Shown: positions 5,486-9,527 of the stretch, piece after piece
Numbering within the stretch: the stretch's first letter is position 1
Layout: the number at the start of each line of letters is the position of its first letter
Assembly: GCA_045046905.1 (NCBI GenBank)
Contig: JASFYU010000141.1
Location: 1 to 9,527 of the forward strand
Length of the DNA stretch: 9,527 nt
Reading direction: 5' to 3'
Source of the DNA: JASFYU01 sp045046905
GTDB lineage: Bacteria; Bacteroidota; Bacteroidia; Flavobacteriales; Flavobacteriaceae
Program-made: the position numbers and the translations under genes
The notes under the pieces: model-generated
The model's database searches: none
The model's input: the letters and a program-made list of their open reading frames with translations, nothing else
What the model was told of the DNA's origin: nothing

Positions 5486-8400
5486 TTAGGATTGAAGATA
5501 CTCCGCCGGAGTCTTTTGATATACTTCTTTAAAACACTTTATAAAATAGGATGGCGTATTGAAGCCCACTGTATAGGCAACTTCATTGACCGTTGCATCA
5601 GAGGTCTTTAAGATATGAACTGCCTGTTTCAATCGCTGTGATCGTATAAAAGCGGTGGTCGACAAGCCCGTAAGTGCCAAAAGTTTTCGGTGCAATTGCA
5701 TGCGGCTCATACCGACAAGCTTACAAAAAAGTGTGCTATCGAATTCAGGATCTGACAAACGGTCATCAAGTACTTTTTGCACTTTGTTCAAGAAAATTTC
5801 GTCTGTCGGGGTCACGGAAATATCTTTTGCTTTGAGCATCACTTCTTGTGAGTATCGGCTTCGAAGTGATTTTCGAGTCTGTATCAAGTTTTCGACACGC
5901 TTCTGCAAAATACGAAGTTTAAAGGGCTTTGTAATGAAATCATCTGCGCCAGACGTCAAACCCTTTAGCTCATTTTCTTCTCCGGCACCAGCCGTCAATA
6001 GAATTATTGGTATATGGCTTGTGCGCTCATCGGTCTTTAAATTGTTGCACAATGTTATTCCGTCGCAAACTGGCATTCTCACATCGGTAATAATCAAATC
6101 AGGAATTGTTTCCAAAGCTTTTTTTATTCCAATTTTTCCGTTTTCCGCCTCAAGAATATGAAACCTGTCTTTCCACATCGAACTGATAAATTCACGTACC
6201 TCCTTGTGATCTTCTACTATTAATAGAATTGGCAGTTCATTTCTTAAATCATTGCTTTCAGAACCGTTTGAATCTGTTCCGTCAACTTCGGGGATTACGT
6301 TTGTCACCTCGACTAAAATTTTCTCCAAAGAACTATCCAAAATTTCGGCGTTCACCAAATCTGCCTTTTCAATCGGCAGAACAACCTGAAATCGAATCGT
6401 TCTTTCCGATTCCATTTGAACGGATACCTCGCCCTGGTACAATTGAACAAGTTCTTTTACCAATGAAAGCCCTACCCCTACACCTTCTGAATATTCATTT
6501 TCTTGATAGAATCGGGCAAATATTTTCTCGACATCTATTTCTTCATCAACTTCGATCGTATTCGTTACGTTTAATACCAATTTACCCTCCTTTTTTATGG
6601 TATCAAAAGCACAGAAGCCTTTTTCGGGGCAATATTTCATTGCATTTGAAAGCAAATTGGTTACTATTTTTTCGATTGCATCTTCGTCATACCAGGCCAA
6701 GCCAAAATTTTGAATATCAATTTTAAAATCGATACCTCTCGATTCGGCCCGATACTCGAACGCCTTGGCCAAGGTGCCAAGAAACAACACCAAATTACCT
6801 TTTACAACCGTTAATTTGAGTTTTCCTTTTTGCAACTTTGCCAAATGCAACAGTTGGTCGACCAAATTAATCAATCGATTGGTGTTACGCTTTATTGCAG
6901 AGAAGTTTGAATAATCAGTATCGGAAAGTCCTCCCTCACTTAATTTTACATCTATTGGCCCCGATATCAAAGTCAGCGGAGTTCTAAACTCATGAGAAAT
7001 ATCAGTATACAATTTTGATTGAAAATCATTGAGCTTTTTCAGGCGATTCGCTTCATCTTCTTTTTGTCGTAGTTCAAATTTCATACGCCATCTCCATCTG
7101 AAATAGTAATAGGCCAAAAAGATTCCTGCCAGTAGTATTAACACATACATAAATTTTGCCCAAATGTTCCAAAACCAAGGCTGAGCTATCGAAAATCTGT
7201 AGGCGACAGGGATTTCGTTCCAAACACCATCATAATTACTAGACTTTACCATGAATTCATAATCTCCGGGAGGGAGATGCGAATAACGTGCAAAATTAGT
7301 ATTCCCAGAATGTATCCACTCAAGATCATAGTTGGTCAATTTATATTGGTATTGGTTTTTTTCGGGAAGTGAAAATTGTAGACTCGAAAAGGCAAATGAT
7401 AGGGCATTCTCATCATGTTTCAGCATAAGATTCTCTGTCAATGACTTTTCTTCGTCGAATACCTCAAGGCCCGTAATCTTAGTTTTAGGTAAAATTTCAT
7501 TCTCTTCAATGTCGGTCGGGTCAAACCAATAAAACCCGTCTAACCCCCCAAAATATAAGTTGCCGTTACCATCGATGTGATAAGCTCCTGTATTAAATTC
7601 AGTAGCTAAACCATCGTAATTATCGTAATTGGTTATGACAGGTGGTTCATTTGGTATATCATTCACTTTAAATTTGGTTATGCCCTTGTTTGAACTGAGC
7701 CAAAGATTGCCTTCATCGTCAGGTAAAATTGCATAGATAACATTGTTGGCCAAACCATCTTCTACCGTATAATTATAAAACTGGTAATTATTTGTGTCCA
7801 GGACATTTAAGCCACCGCCATTGGTCCCTATCCAAAGTAATCCTTTGGGGTCATAGTATAAGGACTTAATTTTATCATTAGAGAGCGAGTTCTCGTTCGG
7901 CAGGTTCTTATATGTTTTAAATTTTTGTTGCTGCATATCGAAAAATACTATGCCATCGGCCTCTGTGCCAAGCCAAAAATTTCCTTTTCCAGCATCGGTA
8001 ATCACCCTTATATTGTTGCTCGGCAACCCCTCATTCCCTTCAGTTTTGCTCATGTACCTTCGTACTTCTCCTTTATATTTATCAAACTGAATCAGTCCAT
8101 TTTCCCTTGTAGCCAGCCAAAATTGGTTTTTCGAGTCTCTATGAATATCCCAAATTGTACTGGCCGCAAGCGGGATTTCTGAATCCTTTGAAAAGTTTGT
8201 GAACTCGTCCTCCTTAAAAATGTCCAAGCCCTTTCCTTGAGTGCCTATCCAAAGTTCATTTTCGTCACCTGCAGAGAGACTCATAATCCTATCGGAAGAA
8301 ATGCCGTTGTTCTGCCCATGGAGGGTAAATGTTCTCCAACTGTTGGTTGTCGGTTCATAATGGGTCAACCCTTTACCGGAAGTGCCTATCCAAATCGATT

Positions 8401-9523
8401 GTGCAGCATCGACCCAAATAGCTCGAACTACATCAATACTTATATTTTCTGGTGTTTGATGGGTAGTCAGCGAGTTAAATTTTTCAAGATATTCATCGTA
8501 GTAACTTACACCGGCCCCATCAGTACCAAACCATAACGTATTGGAATAATCTTCATAAATACATAAAATATCATTATAGTGAACCGCCTTAGGGTTGTGC
8601 TTATCAGCATAGAAATTTCGTATTTGAAGTGACCCGAAATTGACCATATAAAGACCCCGACCATAAGTTGCTATCCATAATCTACCCTTTGAATCAATGT
8701 GTAGATCAAGTATGTTGAGGTCGCTTGGTAACGGATCAGTAAATAAAAGTTCTGAAATTCGATGAAAAACGGCGGTTTCATCATCTCGGAAATATAGCCC
8801 ATCGCCAAAAGTCCCTATCCATTGTCTTTTTTCAGAGTCGAAAACGATATCACTAAAGTTTGCATTGATTGACTGTCCGTAAATCGAGGTGGCAAGTATT
8901 GGACTTGCTTTACCTGTTCTTTTGTCAAATTCTAATATATGATTTTCGGTCATCAAGAAAACATCGCCCGTAGAACTCTCGCCGATATTGTAAATCGTTC
9001 CGATCCCATCGGAAGGGGAGAGAACCTGTTTTGAGACCCCCGACTTTACATCAAAATGATATAGGCCTTCACTATAGGTGCCGATCCAATATTCATTTTT
9101 GGAATCTTGAAAAATAACACTAGCATCATTTACATTGGTTAAGGCCTCAAAAACTTGGAGGTTTTCGTTGAATTTATAGGGTTTTTTATCGGCGGGAATA
9201 ACCCAGAGACCCCCTACCTTATCAGTATACACTTTACCAAGCTTAGAGTAATCTGACCGTGTGATATCTACAAAATTGTATGGGAATACTTTGAACTTCT
9301 TACCGTCGTATTTATTGAGCCCATCTTGGGTGGCTATCCATAAATACCCAGTACTGTCTTGAGTAATTGAAATCGCACTATTTTGTGACAAGCCCTCTTT
9401 TACAGATAATTGTCTAAATGTAATCTGGTTCTGTGCCTTTGCTTCCTCAAGAAGAAGAAGAAGAAGAAAAAGGGCTAAAAAAATAACCTGTATAACATTA
9501 AACTTAGAGTACTTGACTCTCAT
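5486..9523 (-). CDS. Hybrid two-component system regulator (HTCS): propeller sensor, histidine kinase, receiver, AraC DNA-binding domain
   Basis: This complete 1345-residue one-protein signalling system senses a periplasmic ligand and regulates transcription. The signal peptide or first membrane segment is at residues 8-30 (cleavage near AKA|Q). Residues about 35-670 carry 14 Reg_prop blades with the LWIGT..GL pattern, enough for two seven-bladed propellers. A Y_Y_Y domain follows (about 704-780), then a membrane span (about 788-808). HisKA has H844 (SHEFRTPL). HATPase_c has the N box with N956 and N960 and the GVGVGLS loop at 1014-1020, but the DxGxG box is degenerate (VTNT near 985-989). 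The receiver has E1104/D1105, phosphoacceptor D1147 (ITDVRMP), T1177 and K1199. The AraC domain is about 1246-1345, with the second helix-turn-helix in VNEVAYTVGF. The ATG is four bases from the window edge, so its promoter is not visible. No terminator separates it clearly from the cassette downstream. Confidence 0.96.
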   Translation of the reverse strand: MRVKYSKFNVIQVIFLALFLLLLLLEEAKAQNQITFRQLSVKEGLSQNSAISITQDSTGYLWIATQDGLNKYDGKKFKVFPYNFVDITRSDYSKLGKVYTDKVGGLWVIPADKKPYKFNENLQVFEALTNVNDASVIFQDSKNEYWIGTYSEGLYHFDVKSGVSKQVLSPSDGIGTIYNIGESSTGDVFLMTENHILEFDKRTGKASPILATSIYGQSINANFSDIVFDSEKRQWIGTFGDGLYFRDDETAVFHRISELLFTDPLPSDLNILDLHIDSKGRLWIATYGRGLYMVNFGSLQIRNFYADKHNPKAVHYNDILCIYEDYSNTLWFGTDGAGVSYYDEYLEKFNSLTTHQTPENISIDVVRAIWVDAAQSIWIGTSGKGLTHYEPTTNSWRTFTLHGQNNGISSDRIMSLSAGDENELWIGTQGKGLDIFKEDEFTNFSKDSEIPLAASTIWDIHRDSKNQFWLATRENGLIQFDKYKGEVRRYMSKTEGNEGLPSNNIRVITDAGKGNFWLGTEADGIVFFDMQQQKFKTYKNLPNENSLSNDKIKSLYYDPKGLLWIGTNGGGLNVLDTNNYQFYNYTVEDGLANNVIYAILPDDEGNLWLSSNKGITKFKVNDIPNEPPVITNYDNYDGLATEFNTGAYHIDGNGNLYFGGLDGFYWFDPTDIEENEILPKTKITGLEVFDEEKSLTENLMLKHDENALSFAFSSLQFSLPEKNQYQYKLTNYDLEWIHSGNTNFARYSHLPPGDYEFMVKSSNYDGVWNEIPVAYRFSIAQPWFWNIWAKFMYVLILLAGIFLAYYYFRWRWRMKFELRQKEDEANRLKKLNDFQSKLYTDISHEFRTPLTLISGPIDVKLSEGGLSDTDYSNFSAIKRNTNRLINLVDQLLHLAKLQKGKLKLTVVKGNLVLFLGTLAKAFEYRAESRGIDFKIDIQNFGLAWYDEDAIEKIVTNLLSNAMKYCPEKGFCAFDTIKKEGKLVLNVTNTIEVDEEIDVEKIFARFYQENEYSEGVGVGLSLVKELVQLYQGEVSVQMESERTIRFQVVLPIEKADLVNAEILDSSLEKILVEVTNVIPEVDGTDSNGSESNDLRNELPILLIVEDHKEVREFISSMWKDRFHILEAENGKIGIKKALETIPDLIITDVRMPVCDGITLCNNLKTDERTSHIPIILLTAGAGEENELKGLTSGADDFITKPFKLRILQKRVENLIQTRKSLRSRYSQEVMLKAKDISVTPTDEIFLNKVQKVLDDRLSDPEFDSTLFCKLVGMSRMQLHRKLLALTGLSTTAFIRSQRLKQAVHILKTSDATVNEVAYTVGFNTPSYFIKCFKEVYQKTPAEYLQS
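9449..9466 (-). repeat. (CTT)6 trinucleotide repeat in the HTCS signal segment
   Basis: Six perfect AAG units on the + strand (CTT on the coding strand) encode Leu20-Leu25 in the hydrophobic core of the N-terminal signal or membrane segment. Slippage would add or remove leucines in frame, changing hydrophobic length but not the reading frame. Confidence 0.75.
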
Positions 9524-9527
9524 TGAT

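Noticed and set aside
5655..6726. Long + strand open frames opposite the HTCS (168 and 165 codons)
   Set aside because: They lie antisense to well-conserved receiver, kinase and AraC domains, have no recognisable motifs, and have no start context; they are shadows of the minus-strand gene.

Overview
The window reads as a chromosomal segment of a member of the Bacteroidota, most likely a marine-type Flavobacteriaceae (inference). Three things point there: a hybrid two-component sensor that fuses a Reg_prop propeller, kinase, receiver and AraC domain in one chain; a class Ia ribonucleotide reductase with the eukaryote-like NrdB C-terminus; and a TAnnTTTG-type promoter with A-rich translation starts instead of clear Shine-Dalgarno sites. 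Every gene I can support is on the minus strand, so transcription runs from high to low coordinates.

Layout in the direction of transcription. (1) 9523-5486: a complete 1345-residue hybrid two-component system (HTCS) regulator. (2) 5362-5485: a regulatory gap with two near-identical 15-bp direct repeats set 21 bp apart, directly upstream of a Bacteroidota-type promoter. (3) 5361-4078: four small envelope-protein genes: an 82-residue lipoprotein, a 135-residue exported protein, a 56-residue single-span membrane protein that overlaps its upstream neighbour by ATGA, and a 112-residue lipoprotein starting at GTG. The last three are tightly packed. (4) 3658-4077: a 420-bp gap with a strong minus-strand intrinsic terminator (16-bp stem plus T7) that separates the cassette from the next unit. 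(5) 3657-1: nrdB and then nrdA (cut by the window edge), the aerobic class Ia ribonucleotide reductase, separated by a 264-bp spacer.

How the parts fit (inference). The HTCS would sense a ligand in the periplasm and bind the tandem repeats through its AraC domain. It would then switch on the adjacent cassette of small lipoproteins, exported protein and membrane peptide. HTCS proteins usually control polysaccharide-utilisation loci with SusC/SusD pairs. None is visible here, and none of the four small proteins belongs to a family I recognise, so this regulator-cassette unit is the best candidate for something undescribed. The nrdBA part is ordinary housekeeping, except that the NrdA C-terminal tail runs into low-complexity Pro/Ala/Ser and Lys-His repeats at the window edge.
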